A stretch of 64,000 nt of DNA from positions 16,818 to 80,817 of the forward strand of contig CALLUG010000015.1 in the NCBI GenBank assembly GCA_938011315.1, given 5' to 3'. The translations under genes and the position numbers were made by a program. Origin of the DNA: an uncultured Flavobacteriaceae bacterium. Lineage in GTDB: Bacteria > Bacteroidota > Bacteroidia > Flavobacteriales > Flavobacteriaceae. Positions 35,892 through 47,617 of this stretch are shown here, in pieces. The notes beneath the pieces are model-generated. The model saw only the letters and a list, made by a program, of their open reading frames with translations. It ran no database searches and had not been told where the DNA came from. Position 1 is the first letter of the stretch, and every line of letters begins with the position of its first letter.

Positions 35892-37481
35892 ATGAGCATA
35901 GATACAGAAATTGCTAGGCGTCGTACGTTTGGTATTATATCGCATCCCGATGCGGGTAAGACGACGCTTACAGAGAAGCTGCTGCTCTTTGGCGGTGCTA
36001 TACAGGAGGCTGGTGCGGTAAAGAGTAATAAGGTAAAGAAAGGTGCTACGAGCGACTTTATGGCGATAGAGCGCCAGCGTGGTATATCGGTAGCGACTTC
36101 GGTTTTGGCCTTTGAGTATAAGGGGATAAAGATTAATATTTTGGACACGCCGGGGCATAAGGATTTTGCCGAAGATACCTTTAGGACGCTTACAGCGGTC
36201 GATAGCGTTATTGTGGTTATAGATGTGGCTAAGGGTGTGGAGGAGCAAACGGAGAAGCTTGTGGCGGTTTGCCGTATGCGTAGTATTCCTATTATTGTGT
36301 TTGTAAACAAGCTGGACCGTGAGGGCAAGGATGCCTTTGACTTGCTGGATGAGATTGAGCAAAAACTAAAGCTAAGGGTTACGCCGCTTAGTTTTCCTAT
36401 AGGTATGGGGTATGGGTTTAAGGGGATTTACAATTTGTGGGAGCAAAACGTAAATTTGTTTAGCCCAGACCATAAGCAGCATGTTACGGCTACGGTAGAG
36501 GTTAAGGACCTCAATGCACCGTTGCTAGAGGCTACGGTGGGCGATGCTGCTGCGCATACGCTGCGTGAGGAACTGGATCTTGTGGCGGGGGTGTACCCAG
36601 AGTTTGATACGGAAGCTTACTTACGTGGCGAGCTGCAGCCTGTGTTTTTTGGTTCTGCCCTAACCAACTTTGGGGTGCGTGAGCTGCTAGACTGCTTTGT
36701 GAGTATTGCGCCCAAGCCTCGTGCTAAGCAGAGCGAAACACGCTTGGTTGCGCCAGAGGAGGCTAAGTTTACGGGTTTTGTGTTTAAAATACACGCCAAT
36801 ATGGATCCCAACCACAGAAATAGATTGGCGTTTATAAAGGTGGTTTCGGGCACTTTTAGGCGCAACGTACCTTACTTGCATGTGCGGCTGGGGAAGCGGA
36901 TGAAGTTTTCGAGTCCTAATGCTTTTTTTGCTGAAAAGAAACAGATTGTAGAGGTGTCTTATCCTGGCGATATTGTGGGGATACAGGATACTGGTAGTTT
37001 TAAGATTGGCGATAGCCTTAGTGAGGGCGAGGCGATTAGCTATAAGGGGATTCCTAGTTTTTCGCCAGAGCATTTTAGGTATATTAATAATGCGGATCCG
37101 CTAAAGTCGAAACAACTGTACAAGGGTATTGACCAGCTTATGGACGAGGGGGTGGCACAACTGTTTACCTTAAACCTTAATAACCGCAAGGTTATTGGTA
37201 CGGTGGGGGCCTTGCAGTATGAGGTGATACAGTACCGCTTGGCGCATGAGTACGGTGCTAAGTGTAGCTACGAAACCTTGAATGTGTATAAGGCTTGCTG
37301 GGTAGATCCTGAGGATGAAAAGAGTGCTGAGTTTATGGATTTTAAGCGTGTAAAACAGCGATATCTTGCGCGGGATAAGCAGGGGCAGTTGGTGTTTTTG
37401 GCGGATTCGAGTTTTACGCTACAACTTACGCAGCAGAAGTATCCGAGTATTCAGTTTCATTTGAGCTCGGAATACCGTTAG
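35892..37481 (+). CDS. prfC: Peptide chain release factor 3
   Basis: 529 residues from the ATG at 35892 (MSIDTEIARRRTFGII); the frame runs two codons further to a TTG. RF3 is the GTPase that removes RF1/RF2 from the ribosome after termination. The translational GTPase motifs are complete: P-loop SHPDAGKTT, switch region SDFMAIERQRGISV (RGIS), DTPGH and NKLDR. It is followed by EF-Tu-like domain 2 and the RF3-specific C-terminal domain. The gene is clearly richer in G and C at third positions than the genes to its left, like the adjacent rpoC. Probably transcribed alone. Confidence 0.96.
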   Translation: MSIDTEIARRRTFGIISHPDAGKTTLTEKLLLFGGAIQEAGAVKSNKVKKGATSDFMAIERQRGISVATSVLAFEYKGIKINILDTPGHKDFAEDTFRTLTAVDSVIVVIDVAKGVEEQTEKLVAVCRMRSIPIIVFVNKLDREGKDAFDLLDEIEQKLKLRVTPLSFPIGMGYGFKGIYNLWEQNVNLFSPDHKQHVTATVEVKDLNAPLLEATVGDAAAHTLREELDLVAGVYPEFDTEAYLRGELQPVFFGSALTNFGVRELLDCFVSIAPKPRAKQSETRLVAPEEAKFTGFVFKIHANMDPNHRNRLAFIKVVSGTFRRNVPYLHVRLGKRMKFSSPNAFFAEKKQIVEVSYPGDIVGIQDTGSFKIGDSLSEGEAISYKGIPSFSPEHFRYINNADPLKSKQLYKGIDQLMDEGVAQLFTLNLNNRKVIGTVGALQYEVIQYRLAHEYGAKCSYETLNVYKACWVDPEDEKSAEFMDFKRVKQRYLARDKQGQLVFLADSSFTLQLTQQKYPSIQFHLSSEYR

Positions 37482-37852
37482 TACCAAAATAAGAGGGATG
37501 TGTTTTATTTTTTCAGAAAAAACTTAATATAATGCGTTTTAATGAGGTTTTGAACTGTAAATGCTGTATTGGTATTACTTTTTTGTTAAGTGTTGTTTTT
37601 GATACCTTAGAATGAGCTTTAAAATTACTGGTATGACTTTAGTTTATTGTTTTGGGTGTTGCTATAGGTTTTTCTTATTTATGTTTAGTGTTGTGCTCAT
37701 ACCCTATTGTTTATTTTAAAATACTTATTGGTACTTATTGGTGTAAGCAAGTTCTATAGGTTTAAATTGTAATTGGTTCTAAGCTTGTATGTATGTGCTT
37801 TTTTATTATGCGCTTATATTTAGAGCGCAAATAACAGCTACAGCAAGTTGTA
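37482..37852. other. Non-coding gap between prfC and the DUF3467 gene
   Basis: 371 bp of AT-rich convergent intergenic DNA. Fragments such as ATACCTTAGAATGAGC, ATTACTGGTAT and TATTGGTGTAAG look like scattered pieces of the TACCAATT repeat family but do not form a complete element. A hairpin TGCGCT/AGCGCA near 37809-37830 lacks a T run. No gene is seen. Confidence 0.4.
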
Positions 37853-38173
37853 TTAGGCTTGTCCTGTGGGGCCAAAATTGAGAGGAAGTGCGGGTTGCTC
37901 GTAATCTTTAATTTCGCCGTGTGCTTTTTCAAAGCGTTTTACATTATCGTGTAGGGCTTTTACAAGGCGTTTGGCATGTTGTGGGCTAAGTATAATACGC
38001 GATTTCACTTTACTTTTTGGAACGCCTGGCATTACACTTACAAAGTCGAGTACAAACTCTGATGCCGAGTGGTTAATAATAGCGAGGTTGGCGTAAACGC
38101 CTTGAGAGATGCTTTCGTCCAGCTCGATATTAATTTGGTTGTTGTTGTTCTTGTTGTTATTATCGTTTGCCAT
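37853..38173 (-). CDS. DUF3467 domain protein
   Basis: 106 residues from the ATG at 38173 (MANDNNNKNNNNQINI); an upstream in-frame ATG at 38203 would place extra residues inside the hairpin at 38192-38216. The core INIELDESISQGVYANLAIINHS, then EFVLDFVSVMPG and RIILSPQHAKRLVKAL, is the DUF3467 signature. The family occurs beside rpoC in many Bacteroidota and its function is unknown. The asparagine-rich N-terminus is likely flexible. The conserved place suggests a link to transcription or ribosome production, which is inference only. Confidence 0.88.
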   Translation of the reverse strand: MANDNNNKNNNNQINIELDESISQGVYANLAIINHSASEFVLDFVSVMPGVPKSKVKSRIILSPQHAKRLVKALHDNVKRFEKAHGEIKDYEQPALPLNFGPTGQA

Positions 38174-38191
38174 AATAGTTTGTTTGTAAAC

Positions 38192-38216
38192 AAAATCCCG
38201 CAATTAACGGGATTTT
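38192..38216 (-). terminator. Hairpin terminator after rpoC
   Basis: Perfect 9-bp stem AAAATCCCG / CGGGATTTT with a 7-nt loop, 81 bp past the rpoC stop and just before the DUF3467 start. The tail on the minus strand is GTTT, so termination may be partial. Confidence 0.6.
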
Positions 38217-38296
38217 GTGTTTTTAATATCAATTGTTGTTTTAACAGGCCTAGTTTTGGGTCGTATATGACGGCTCTAGGGGGTTAAAAACGCTTG

Positions 38297-41200
38297 TTAA
38301 TTGTAATTGACTTCGTGTTTGTTTTGCAACATTCCGTCATACTCATCTTTGGCGCCAACAATAATGTCGTCGTAATGCCTAAGTCCTGTTCCTGCTGGTA
38401 TTTTGTGTCCAACAATAACATTTTCTTTTAGGCCCTCTAGGGCATCTACTTTGGCGCTTACTGCGGCCTCGTTAAGCACCTTTGTGGTTTCTTGGAAGGA
38501 GGCTGCAGAGATGAACGATTTTGTTTGTAAAGAAGCTCTAGTAATCCCTTGCAATATAGGGGTTGCTGTTGCGGGTTGTGCATCCCTTGCTTGAACTAGT
38601 TTTTTGTCTTCGCGACGTAGCATAGAGTTTTCGTCTCTTAGCTCTCGCAGGCTTACAATTTGTCCTGGTTTTAGGTTTTGGGAATCTCCTGCGTCTTCGA
38701 TAACTTTTTTTCCAAAAATGGTGTCGTTTTCGTCAATAAAGTCGGTTTTGTGCACCAATTGGTCTTCTAGGAAAATGGTATCTCCAGAGTCTTCAATTCT
38801 TACCTTACGCATCATCTGTCTTACGACAACCTCAAAGTGCTTGTCGTTAATTTTTACGCCTTGCAGTCGGTACACTTCTTGCACTTCGTTTACGAGGTAC
38901 TGCTGTACGGCAGAAGGGCCTTTGATGTTTAGGATATCGTTTGGCGTTATAGAGCCGTCGGATAGTGGCATTCCTGCTTTTACAAAATCGTTTTCTTGTA
39001 CTAAAATTTGATTAGAGAGCTTAACGAGGTATTTTTTAATCACACCGAGTTTGGACTCTATAATAATTTCGCGGTTTCCACGCTTTATTTTACCAAAAGA
39101 AACCACACCATCTATTTCGCTAACAATAGCGGGGTTGGATGGGTTACGGGCTTCAAACAGCTCGGTTACACGAGGTAGTCCTCCTGTAATATCGCCTGCT
39201 TTGGCGGATTTTCGTGGTATTTTTACTAAGATTTTGCCTATATTAATATCATCGCCATCATCGGTCATGATATGTGCACCTACAGGTAGGTTGTAGGAGC
39301 GTATGGCATTGCCTTTAGCATCTTCGACAATTAGGGTTGGAATTAGCTTTTTATTTCTGGATTCGGAAATTACTTTTTCTTGAAATCCTGTTTGCTCGTC
39401 AATTTCTACCTGGTAGGTAACGCCTTGTTCAATATTTTCGTAGCGTACTTTTCCTGCAAATTCAGAAATAATAACTCCGTTGTAAGGGTCCCATTGGCAA
39501 ACGACATCGCCTGCTTTTAGTTTTTGGTTTTTCTTTACAAAAATGTGCGACCCGTAAGGGATGTTATTATTACTTAATACAATGCCTGTATTTTCGTCTA
39601 TTAATTTAATTTCGGATGTTCTGGAAATAACCACATCAACTTCATTGCCCTCGCTGTCTTCGCCTTTTACGGTTTTGAGGTCTTCTATTTCGGCTTTACC
39701 ATTAAACTTAACGGTGAGTTTGTTTTCTTCAGAAATGTTACCTGCAATACCCCCTACGTGAAACGTACGAAGGGTTAGCTGTGTCCCTGGTTCTCCAATA
39801 GATTGTGCGGCTACAACACCAACGGCTTCGCCACGCTGCACCATTTTGCCAGTTGCAAGGTTGCGGCCATAACATTTGGTACAGATGCCTTTTTTGGCTT
39901 CGCAGGTTAATGCCGAACGTACTTCAACAGCATCTACTGGTGAGGCTTCTATTTGTTTTGCAATAGCGTTATCGATATGCGCTCCTGCGGCAACTAATAT
40001 TTCTTGCGTTAGGGGATTAATAACGTCGTGTAGGGCGGTACGTCCTACGATGCGCTCTTCTAGAGTTTCTACGATTTCTTCGTTTTTCTTTAGAGGCTCT
40101 ACGGTAATGCCTCTAAGGGTGCCACAGTCTTCAATATTGACAATAACATCTTGAGAAACGTCTACCAAACGTCGTGTTAGGTAACCTGCATCGGCAGTTT
40201 TTAGTGCGGTATCGGCTAGTCCTTTACGAGCACCGTGGGTAGAGATAAAATACTCTAGGATAGATAAGCCTTCTTTAAAGTTGGAAAGGATTGGGTTTTC
40301 AATAATTTCGCCTCCCCCTGCGTTCGATTTTTTAGGTTTAGCCATTAGGCCACGCATTCCTGTAAGTTGGCGTATTTGCTCTTTAGACCCCCTGGCTCCA
40401 GAGTCGAGCATCATAAACACGGAGTTAAACCCTTGCTGATCTTCGCGAATACGCTTCATTGACAGCTCGGTTAGCTCTGCATTGGTAGAGGTCCAAATGT
40501 CGATAACTTGGTTGTAACGCTCGTTATTGGTAATAAGTCCCATGTTGTAATTGCCCATAATGCCATCAATTTGTTTGTTGGCAGTGGCAATCATGCTATG
40601 CTTTTCTGGTGGAATAATAATGTCTCCTAAGCTAAAGGACAGTCCGCCCTTGAAGGCAAAGTTATAGCCTAAGGATTTAATTTCGTCTAGAAATGCTGCT
40701 GTTTCGGGAACGCTAGTTGCTTTAAGAATTTCGTGGATGATATCTCTTAGCGATTTTTTTGTTAATACCTCGTTGATAAAGCCTGCTGCTTCGGGTACTT
40801 TTTCGTTAAATAAGACCCGCCCAACGGTAGTTTCTATAATTTGTGTTGTGAGCTCGCCTTTGTCGTTAAAGTCCTTTGTTCTTACTTTTATAGAGGCGTT
40901 TAGGTTAACGCGCTTTTGGTTGTAAGCAATGGTTACTTCTTCTGGAGAGTAAAAGGTAAGTCCTTCGCCAACGATAGGTAGGGCTTTGGTTGATTTTCGC
41001 AACTTGGTCATGTAATACAAGCCCAGTACCATATCTTGAGATGGCACTGTAACAGGAGAGCCATTTGCAGGGTTTAGGATATTGTGCGATGCCAACATTA
41101 GTAACTGCGCTTCCAGAATAGCTTCTGGGCCTAGCGGTAAGTGTACTGCCATTTGGTCGCCATCAAAATCGGCATTAAAGGCGGTACATACTAGGGGGTG

Positions 41201-42598
41201 TAGCTGTATTGCCTTGCCCTCTATAAGTTTAGGCTGAAAGGCTTGTATGCCCAAGCGGTGAAGCGTAGGCGCACGGTTGAGTAGTACGGGGTGTCCTTTT
41301 AGGACATTTTCTAGAATATCCCAAACTACAGGTTCTTTTTTGTCTATAATTTTTTTGGCAGATTTTACGGTTTTTACAATCCCCCTTTCTATCAATTTAC
41401 GAATTACAAAAGGTTTGTATAGCTCTGCTGCCATGTTTTTTGGTAAGCCACACTCAAATAACTTTAATTCTGGCCCTACTACAATAACAGAACGTGCGGA
41501 GTAATCGACACGTTTTCCTAATAGGTTTTGACGAAAACGTCCTTGTTTTCCTTTAAGGGAATCGGATAGGGACTTAAGCGGCCTGTTGGAATCTGTTTTT
41601 ACGGCAGAGGATTTGCGGGTGTTATCGAACAAGGAATCTACCGACTCTTGAAGCATTCGTTTTTCGTTACGCAAAATAACCTCTGGGGCTTTTATTTCTA
41701 CCAAGCGTTTTAGACGGTTGTTACGAATAATAACACGACGGTATAAGTCGTTAAGGTCTGATGTTGCAAAACGTCCTCCATCTAGTGGGACTAGGGGGCG
41801 TAATTCTGGCGGAATTACAGGTACGGCTTTTACAATCATCCACTCGGGATTGTTTTCTCTATTTTTGTTAGCATCTCTTAGGGCTTCGACCACTTGTAAG
41901 CGTTTTAGGGCTTCTGTTTTACGTTGCTTAGAGGTTTCTGTATTGGCTTTATGGCGCAGTTCAAAAGATAAGGCATCTAGGTCTATACGCGACAATAGCT
42001 CTATTAAGCACTCGGCACCCATTTTTGCCACAAACTTTTGGGGGTCTGTGTCTTCAAGATATTGGTTGTCTTGTGGGAGTGTTTCGAGGATATTGAGGTA
42101 TTCTTCTTCGGTTAAGAAATCCATTTTTTGCAAAGGTTCGCCTTCGGCATTTTTGGCATTTCCTGATTGTATTACGACATAACGCTCGTAATAGATAATC
42201 ATGTCTAGTTTTTTGGACGGTAAGCCCAATAAGTAGCCTATTTTGTTTGGTAATGATCGGAAGTACCATATATGAGCTACAGGAACAACTAGGCTGATAT
42301 GTCCTACTCTATCGCGGCGCACTTTTTTTTCGGTAACTTCTACGCCACAGCGGTCGCAAACAATACCTTTGTAGCGAATGCGTTTGTATTTTCCGCAAGC
42401 ACATTCGTAATCTTTTACGGGGCCAAAAATACGCTCGCAAAACAAGCCATCGCGTTCGGGTTTATGAGTTCTATAATTAATGGTTTCGGGTTTTAGCACC
42501 TCGCCTTTGGACGCTGCCAAAATTGACTCTGGAGAGGCTAAACCAATTGAAATTTTATTAAATTTCTGTACTGTATTATTATCTTGTTTTCTTGCCAT
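38297..42598 (-). CDS. rpoC: DNA-directed RNA polymerase subunit beta'
   Basis: 1,433 residues, the usual length for Bacteroidota. The catalytic magnesium motif [14 protein letters not shown] lies near residue 470. The N-terminal zinc ribbon is [20 protein letters not shown] and the second zinc site [13 protein letters not shown]. The clamp, bridge helix (around [19 protein letters not shown]) and C-terminal beta-barrel domains are all recognisable, and there is no frameshift. It lies 93 bp downstream of rpoB in the classical rplKAJL-rpoBC cluster and is followed by the DUF3467 gene. Confidence 0.99.
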   Translation of the reverse strand: MARKQDNNTVQKFNKISIGLASPESILAASKGEVLKPETINYRTHKPERDGLFCERIFGPVKDYECACGKYKRIRYKGIVCDRCGVEVTEKKVRRDRVGHISLVVPVAHIWYFRSLPNKIGYLLGLPSKKLDMIIYYERYVVIQSGNAKNAEGEPLQKMDFLTEEEYLNILETLPQDNQYLEDTDPQKFVAKMGAECLIELLSRIDLDALSFELRHKANTETSKQRKTEALKRLQVVEALRDANKNRENNPEWMIVKAVPVIPPELRPLVPLDGGRFATSDLNDLYRRVIIRNNRLKRLVEIKAPEVILRNEKRMLQESVDSLFDNTRKSSAVKTDSNRPLKSLSDSLKGKQGRFRQNLLGKRVDYSARSVIVVGPELKLFECGLPKNMAAELYKPFVIRKLIERGIVKTVKSAKKIIDKKEPVVWDILENVLKGHPVLLNRAPTLHRLGIQAFQPKLIEGKAIQLHPLVCTAFNADFDGDQMAVHLPLGPEAILEAQLLMLASHNILNPANGSPVTVPSQDMVLGLYYMTKLRKSTKALPIVGEGLTFYSPEEVTIAYNQKRVNLNASIKVRTKDFNDKGELTTQIIETTVGRVLFNEKVPEAAGFINEVLTKKSLRDIIHEILKATSVPETAAFLDEIKSLGYNFAFKGGLSFSLGDIIIPPEKHSMIATANKQIDGIMGNYNMGLITNNERYNQVIDIWTSTNAELTELSMKRIREDQQGFNSVFMMLDSGARGSKEQIRQLTGMRGLMAKPKKSNAGGGEIIENPILSNFKEGLSILEYFISTHGARKGLADTALKTADAGYLTRRLVDVSQDVIVNIEDCGTLRGITVEPLKKNEEIVETLEERIVGRTALHDVINPLTQEILVAAGAHIDNAIAKQIEASPVDAVEVRSALTCEAKKGICTKCYGRNLATGKMVQRGEAVGVVAAQSIGEPGTQLTLRTFHVGGIAGNISEENKLTVKFNGKAEIEDLKTVKGEDSEGNEVDVVISRTSEIKLIDENTGIVLSNNNIPYGSHIFVKKNQKLKAGDVVCQWDPYNGVIISEFAGKVRYENIEQGVTYQVEIDEQTGFQEKVISESRNKKLIPTLIVEDAKGNAIRSYNLPVGAHIMTDDGDDINIGKILVKIPRKSAKAGDITGGLPRVTELFEARNPSNPAIVSEIDGVVSFGKIKRGNREIIIESKLGVIKKYLVKLSNQILVQENDFVKAGMPLSDGSITPNDILNIKGPSAVQQYLVNEVQEVYRLQGVKINDKHFEVVVRQMMRKVRIEDSGDTIFLEDQLVHKTDFIDENDTIFGKKVIEDAGDSQNLKPGQIVSLRELRDENSMLRREDKKLVQARDAQPATATPILQGITRASLQTKSFISAASFQETTKVLNEAAVSAKVDALEGLKENVIVGHKIPAGTGLRHYDDIIVGAKDEYDGMLQNKHEVNYN

Positions 42599-42662
42599 AA
42601 TGCTGAAAAATAATATTTGTTGTTTGATGTGAGGTTACTACACCTCTTTAGTTGATTAACAA

Positions 42663-42686
42663 GCCCTTTGCTGCTCGACAAAGGGC
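42663..42686 (-). terminator. Hairpin in the rpoB-rpoC gap
   Basis: An 8-bp stem GCCCTTTG / CAAAGGGC with an 8-nt loop, starting 5 bp after the rpoB stop codon. The following bases are not a strong T run, so it may be an mRNA processing or stability element or a partial terminator rather than a full stop. Confidence 0.45.
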
Positions 42687-42691
42687 ATTTG

Positions 42692-45600
42692 TTATTCTTC
42701 TAATCTTATATCCAATCCGAGACCTTTTAGTTCATGCATTAATACATTGAACGATTCTGGTAAGCCTGGTTCTGGCATTGGGTCGCCTTTTACAATGGCT
42801 TCGTAAGTTTTGGCTCGTCCTACAACATCGTCCGATTTTACGGTTAAGATTTCTCTTAGTGTTGCAGAAGCTCCATAGGCTTCTAGGGCCCAAACTTCCA
42901 TCTCTCCAAAACGCTGTCCTCCAAATTGTGCTTTACCACCAAGAGGTTGTTGTGTAATTAAAGAGTATGGCCCTATGGATCTTGCGTGCATCTTATCGTC
43001 TACCATATGTCCGAGTTTAAGCATATAAATTACCCCTACTGTTGCTGGCTGATCAAAACGATCGCCTGTACCGCCATCGTATAGATAGGTATGTCCAAAC
43101 CTAGGAATACCAGCTTCGTCTGTAAACTGGTTGATTTGATCTAGGGTTGCGCCATCAAAAATTGGCGATGCGTAAGTGCGATTTAGTTTTTGTCCTGCCC
43201 AGCCTAAAACGGTTTCGTAGATTTGCCCGATATTCATTCGGGACGGTACTCCTAGTGGGTTTAATACAATATCTACTGGAGTGCCATCTTCTAAAAAGGG
43301 CATGTCTTCTTGACGAACAATACGTGCCACGATCCCTTTGTTACCGTGACGTCCTGCCATTTTATCTCCAACTTTGAGTTTTCGTTTTTTGGCAATATAA
43401 ACTTTTGCTAATTTTATGATTCCTGCGGGTAACTCATCGCCTACAGAAATTGTAAATTTCTCGCGTCGTAATGCGCCTTGCAAATCGTTTTCTTTTATTT
43501 TGTAGTTATGAATTAGGTCTGCAACGAGCTTATTGGTAGCAGCGTCTGTAGTCCATTTTCCTGAAACTAAATGTGCGTAATCGTCTACTGCGTTTAGCAT
43601 TTTTAGGGTAAATTTCTTTCCTTTAGGAAAGATTTCTTCGCCAAGGTCGTTAAATACGCCTTGTGCGGTTTTACCACCAACGATAGCAAATAACTTATCG
43701 ATTAGAATGGTTTGTAAACTCTCAAACCTAGCGTCGTAGCTATCTTCTAACTTTATGATATCGTCTTTATCTTTAGCTCGTTTGCGTTTGTCTTTTATGG
43801 CTCTTGCAAATAATTTTTTATCGATAACCACACCGTGCAATGATGGGGATGCTTTTAGGGAGGCATCCTTTACATCTCCTGCTTTATCGCCAAATATGGC
43901 TCTTAGGAGTTTTTCTTCTGGAGTGGGGTCTGACTCTCCTTTTGGCGTAATTTTTCCGATAAGGATATCGCCTGGTTTAATTTCTGCACCGACACGGATC
44001 ATTCCGTTTTCGTCTAGGTCTTTTGTTGCTTCTTCGGATACGTTAGGGATATCGTTAGTTAGCTCTTCGTTTCCTAGTTTTGTATCTCTTACCTCTAAGG
44101 AATACTCATCGATATGAATGGAGGTAAAAACGTCGTTACGCACTACTTTTTCTGAAATTACAATAGCGTCCTCAAAGTTATACCCTTTCCAAGGCATAAA
44201 GGCTACTTTCATGTTTCGTCCGAGCGCTAACTCTCCGTTTTGTGTTGCATATCCTTCGCACAATACTTGACCTTTGGTTACTTTATCGCCTTTTTTTACG
44301 ATCGCTTTTAGGCTAACCGAAGTGCCTTGATTTGTTTTCTTAAACTTTGTTAAGCGGTAGGTTTTTATATTGGAATCGAAGCTTACCATAGCTTCGTCTG
44401 CTGTGCGTGAGTACTGGATTGTAATTTTATTGGCATCGACATACTCTACAACGCCATCGCCTTCGGCATTTACTAATACTCTGGAGTCTGACGCTACTTG
44501 ACGCTCTAAACCAGTCCCTACAATTGGGGCTTCTGGTTGTAATAAAGGTACTGCTTGGCGCATCATGTTAGAGCCCATTAAGGCACGGTTAGCATCATCA
44601 TGCTCAAGGAATGGGATTAATGAGGCGGATATGGATGAGATTTGATTTGGTGCCACGTCGGTATAATGTACCTCTGATGGGTCAATGACAGGGAAATCGC
44701 CTTCCATACGTGCAATAACTTTGTCTTCTAATATTTTGCCGCTATCGTCTACAGGGATATTGGCTTGTGCGATTAATTGTCCTTCTTCTTCTTCGGCACT
44801 TAAGTATATAGGAGTGCCTTTAACATCGACTACGGCATCTTGTACTTTGCGGTAAGGGGTTTCTATAAAGCCCAAATTGTTTACCTTAGCATATACCGAT
44901 AGTGATGATATTAACCCAATGTTTGGCCCCTCTGGGGTTTCGATAGGACATAAACGTCCGTAATGTGTATAGTGTACGTCACGCACCTCAAACCCTGCTC
45001 TTTCGCGAGATAATCCTCCGGGTCCTAATGCTGATAAACGACGCTTGTGCGTAATTTCTGCAAGAGGATTGGTTTGGTCCATAAACTGAGATAGCTGATT
45101 GGTCCCAAAAAAGGAGTTGATAACTGAGGATAGTGTTTTGGCATTAATTAGGTCGATAGGTGTAAAGACCTCATTATCTCTCACGTTCATACGTTCACGA
45201 ATGGTTCGTGCCATACGTGCTAGTCCAACACCAAATTGAGAGGATAACTGCTCTCCAACGGTACGTACTCTACGGTTGGATAGGTGATCGATATCATCTA
45301 TTTCTGCTTTGGAGTTGATAAGCTCTATTAAATATTTTATAATGGTTATAATATCTAGTTTGGTAAGCACTTGCTTATCCATACCGATATCTAACTGTAA
45401 TTTTTTGTTCATTCTGTAACGTCCAACTTCGCCGAGGTTGTAGCGCTGGTCGCTAAAAAATAGTTTATCTATAATACCACGTGCTGTTTCCTCATCTGGC
45501 GGCTCGGCATTACGTAATTGTCTATAGATATGCTCTACGGCTTCTTTTTCGGAATTTGTAGGGTCTTTTTGTAGGGTATTATGAATAATTGCATAATCGC

Positions 45601-46501
45601 CCGACTGTCCGTCTTCTTTATGTAATAAAATGGTTTTTACGCCAGCTTCTAGAATTTCTTCTATATTTTCTTTATCTAGCTCGGTATCACGATCTAGTAC
45701 AATTTCGTTTCGCTCTATAGACACCACTTCTCCGGTATCTTCGTCTACAAAGTCTTCGTGCCATGTGTTGAGTACACGTGCGGCTAGTTTGCGTCCAATA
45801 GCTTTTTTGAGCCCTGCTTTTGAGGTTTTAATTTCTTCGGCAAGGTCAAATATTTCAAGAATATCTTTGTCTCGCTCAAAGCCAATTGCTCTAAATAGCG
45901 TGGTTACGGGTAATTTCTTTTTTCGGTCGATGTATGCGTACATGACTTGGTTGATGTCTGTAGCAAATTCGATCCAAGAGCCTTTAAAAGGGATAACTCT
46001 TGCGGAGTATAGCTTTGTACCATTGGCATGAAAGGATTGTCCAAAAAACACTCCTGGAGATCGGTGTAATTGCGATACGACCACACGCTCTGCGCCATTG
46101 ATACAAAATGTCCCGCTAGGGGTCATGTAAGGTATGGTGCCTAGGTATACGTCTTGAACAATGGTTTCGAAATCTTCATGCTCGGGGTCTGTACAAAATA
46201 ATTTGAGTCTAGCCTTTAGTGGTACACTGTAGGTTAAGCCTCTTTCTATACATTCTTCTATGGCATATCTTGGTGGATCTATGAAGTAATCCAAAAATTC
46301 TAGAACAAATTGATTACGGGTATCTGTAATCGGGAAGTTTTCCATGAAGGTATTGTACAAGCCTTCATCTCCTCTTTCTTCTGACTTTGTTTCTAATTGG
46401 AAAAAATCCTGGAAGGATTTTATTTGAATATCCAAAAAGTCTGGATATTCTGTTCTATTTTTAATAGATGAGAAATTTAATCTTTCAGCTTTTGCTAACA
46501 T
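42692..46501 (-). CDS. rpoB: DNA-directed RNA polymerase subunit beta
   Basis: 1,269 residues. The rifampicin-pocket region is normal: [31 protein letters not shown] and [12 protein letters not shown], with wild-type residues at the usual resistance positions (Q, D, H/K, R, S). [10 protein letters not shown] and the C-terminal segment [18 protein letters not shown] are present. Preceded by rplL across a 130-bp gap that holds a long hairpin; followed by rpoC. Confidence 0.99.
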   Translation of the reverse strand: MLAKAERLNFSSIKNRTEYPDFLDIQIKSFQDFFQLETKSEERGDEGLYNTFMENFPITDTRNQFVLEFLDYFIDPPRYAIEECIERGLTYSVPLKARLKLFCTDPEHEDFETIVQDVYLGTIPYMTPSGTFCINGAERVVVSQLHRSPGVFFGQSFHANGTKLYSARVIPFKGSWIEFATDINQVMYAYIDRKKKLPVTTLFRAIGFERDKDILEIFDLAEEIKTSKAGLKKAIGRKLAARVLNTWHEDFVDEDTGEVVSIERNEIVLDRDTELDKENIEEILEAGVKTILLHKEDGQSGDYAIIHNTLQKDPTNSEKEAVEHIYRQLRNAEPPDEETARGIIDKLFFSDQRYNLGEVGRYRMNKKLQLDIGMDKQVLTKLDIITIIKYLIELINSKAEIDDIDHLSNRRVRTVGEQLSSQFGVGLARMARTIRERMNVRDNEVFTPIDLINAKTLSSVINSFFGTNQLSQFMDQTNPLAEITHKRRLSALGPGGLSRERAGFEVRDVHYTHYGRLCPIETPEGPNIGLISSLSVYAKVNNLGFIETPYRKVQDAVVDVKGTPIYLSAEEEEGQLIAQANIPVDDSGKILEDKVIARMEGDFPVIDPSEVHYTDVAPNQISSISASLIPFLEHDDANRALMGSNMMRQAVPLLQPEAPIVGTGLERQVASDSRVLVNAEGDGVVEYVDANKITIQYSRTADEAMVSFDSNIKTYRLTKFKKTNQGTSVSLKAIVKKGDKVTKGQVLCEGYATQNGELALGRNMKVAFMPWKGYNFEDAIVISEKVVRNDVFTSIHIDEYSLEVRDTKLGNEELTNDIPNVSEEATKDLDENGMIRVGAEIKPGDILIGKITPKGESDPTPEEKLLRAIFGDKAGDVKDASLKASPSLHGVVIDKKLFARAIKDKRKRAKDKDDIIKLEDSYDARFESLQTILIDKLFAIVGGKTAQGVFNDLGEEIFPKGKKFTLKMLNAVDDYAHLVSGKWTTDAATNKLVADLIHNYKIKENDLQGALRREKFTISVGDELPAGIIKLAKVYIAKKRKLKVGDKMAGRHGNKGIVARIVRQEDMPFLEDGTPVDIVLNPLGVPSRMNIGQIYETVLGWAGQKLNRTYASPIFDGATLDQINQFTDEAGIPRFGHTYLYDGGTGDRFDQPATVGVIYMLKLGHMVDDKMHARSIGPYSLITQQPLGGKAQFGGQRFGEMEVWALEAYGASATLREILTVKSDDVVGRAKTYEAIVKGDPMPEPGLPESFNVLMHELKGLGLDIRLEE

Positions 46502-46562
46502 CGACGAACGAAATTTTGATTAAAAAATAGTTTTGCGTGTACATAACTTCTATATACACAAA

Positions 46563-46611
46563 AGGGTTTAGGTCTTATTTGCGTTTTTTTTACGCAATAG
46601 ACCTAAACCTT
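46563..46611 (-). promoter_or_regulatory. Long hairpin between rplL and rpoB (attenuator or processing site)
   Basis: Arms GGTTTAGGTCT / AGACCTAAACC (perfect 11 bp) continue after a small bulge into TTGCGT / ACGCAA with a short T-rich loop, about 18 bp of pairing in all. On the minus strand the hairpin is followed by CTTTTG. In E. coli the same gap carries an attenuator and an RNase III site that lower rpoBC expression relative to rplJL; an equivalent role here is inferred. Confidence 0.65.
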
Positions 46612-46631
46612 ATATTGTAGCTTGGTACTGC

Positions 46632-47009
46632 TTATTTAAGCTCAACCTCTGCTCCTGCTTCTTCTAAAGAAGACTTTAAGCCTTCGGCTTCGTCTTTAGA
46701 CACGCCTTCTTTGATTGCGCTTGGTGCGTCGTCTACTAATCCTTTAGCTTCTTTTAGTCCTAAGCCAGTTAGTTCTTTAACTAATTTTACAACGGCTAGT
46801 TTAGAGCTACCAGCAGCTTTTAGGATTACATCAAATTCTGTTTGTGCTTCTGCAGCGTCTCCGCCTCCAGCACCACCAGCAGCGGCAACAGCTACTGCAG
46901 CTGCAGCAGGTTCGATACCATACTCGTCTTTTAATATTCCAGCTAACTCATTAACTTCTTTTACTGTTAAGTTTACTAACTGCTCTGCGAAATCTTTTAA
47001 ATCTGCCAT
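46632..47009 (-). CDS. rplL: 50S ribosomal protein L7/L12
   Basis: 125 residues. The N-terminal dimerisation helices ([19 protein letters not shown]), the alanine/glycine-rich hinge ([15 protein letters not shown]) and the C-terminal globular domain that contacts translation factors ([20 protein letters not shown]) are all present. It forms the ribosomal stalk with L10, encoded 68 bp upstream. Confidence 0.99.
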   Translation of the reverse strand: MADLKDFAEQLVNLTVKEVNELAGILKDEYGIEPAAAAVAVAAAGGAGGGDAAEAQTEFDVILKAAGSSKLAVVKLVKELTGLGLKEAKGLVDDAPSAIKEGVSKDEAEGLKSSLEEAGAEVELK

Positions 47010-47077
47010 TTTTCTATCGTTTTAATAATTTTTTTTAATTGTTGTTTTATTTTGTAAAAAGTGCGTACATGTTTAGA

Positions 47078-47599
47078 TTATCCTTCTTTTTGGGATAATG
47101 TTTTTAAGATACCTGATAATTTACCACCACTAGATTGAAGTGCTGAAACCACATTTTTGGCTGGAGATTGTAATAGGCTAATAATATCGCCAATAAGCTC
47201 TTCTCTAGACTTAATGTTTACTAAAGTATCTAATTGCTCATCGCCTAAGTAAATCGCTTCTTCAATAAAGGCACCTTTTAGGAGTGGCTTTTCTGATTTT
47301 TTGCGAAAGTTTTTTATAATTTTGGCTGGAGCGTTTCCTGTTTCAGAATACATTACAGAGGTATTGCCTTTTAATATGCTTGGCAATTCTCCAAAATCTT
47401 TTTCTGAAGCCTGCATTGCTTTTTCTAGCAATGTGTTTTTAACAACTGCTAATTGTACGTTTGCTTTAAAACAAGCGCGACGTAAATCTGAAGTGGTTGC
47501 TGCATTTAATCCTGAAATATCTGCTAGGTAGATATTTGTGTTTTGTGATAATTGAGCAGTTAACTCTTCAATTACTTGTGATTTTTTTTCTCTTGTCAT
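47078..47599 (-). CDS. rplJ: 50S ribosomal protein L10
   Basis: 173 residues, starting MTREKKSQVIEELTAQLS. It anchors L7/L12 dimers to the 23S rRNA; the C-terminal helix (ISLLQSPAKNVVSALQ) is the L7/L12-binding part. Only 18 bp separate it from rplA, so there is no room for the long L10-binding leader that precedes rplJ in E. coli. Confidence 0.98.
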   Translation of the reverse strand: MTREKKSQVIEELTAQLSQNTNIYLADISGLNAATTSDLRRACFKANVQLAVVKNTLLEKAMQASEKDFGELPSILKGNTSVMYSETGNAPAKIIKNFRKKSEKPLLKGAFIEEAIYLGDEQLDTLVNIKSREELIGDIISLLQSPAKNVVSALQSSGGKLSGILKTLSQKEG

Positions 47600-47617
47600 A
47601 CTAAAAATCTTTAACTA

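Noticed and set aside
35829..36362. Long minus-strand open frames overlapping the start of prfC
   Set aside because: They overlap a clearly conserved GTPase gene on the other strand and show no domain of their own.
37809..37830. TGCGCT/AGCGCA hairpin as terminator of the DUF3467 gene
   Set aside because: On the minus strand it is followed by A residues rather than a T run.
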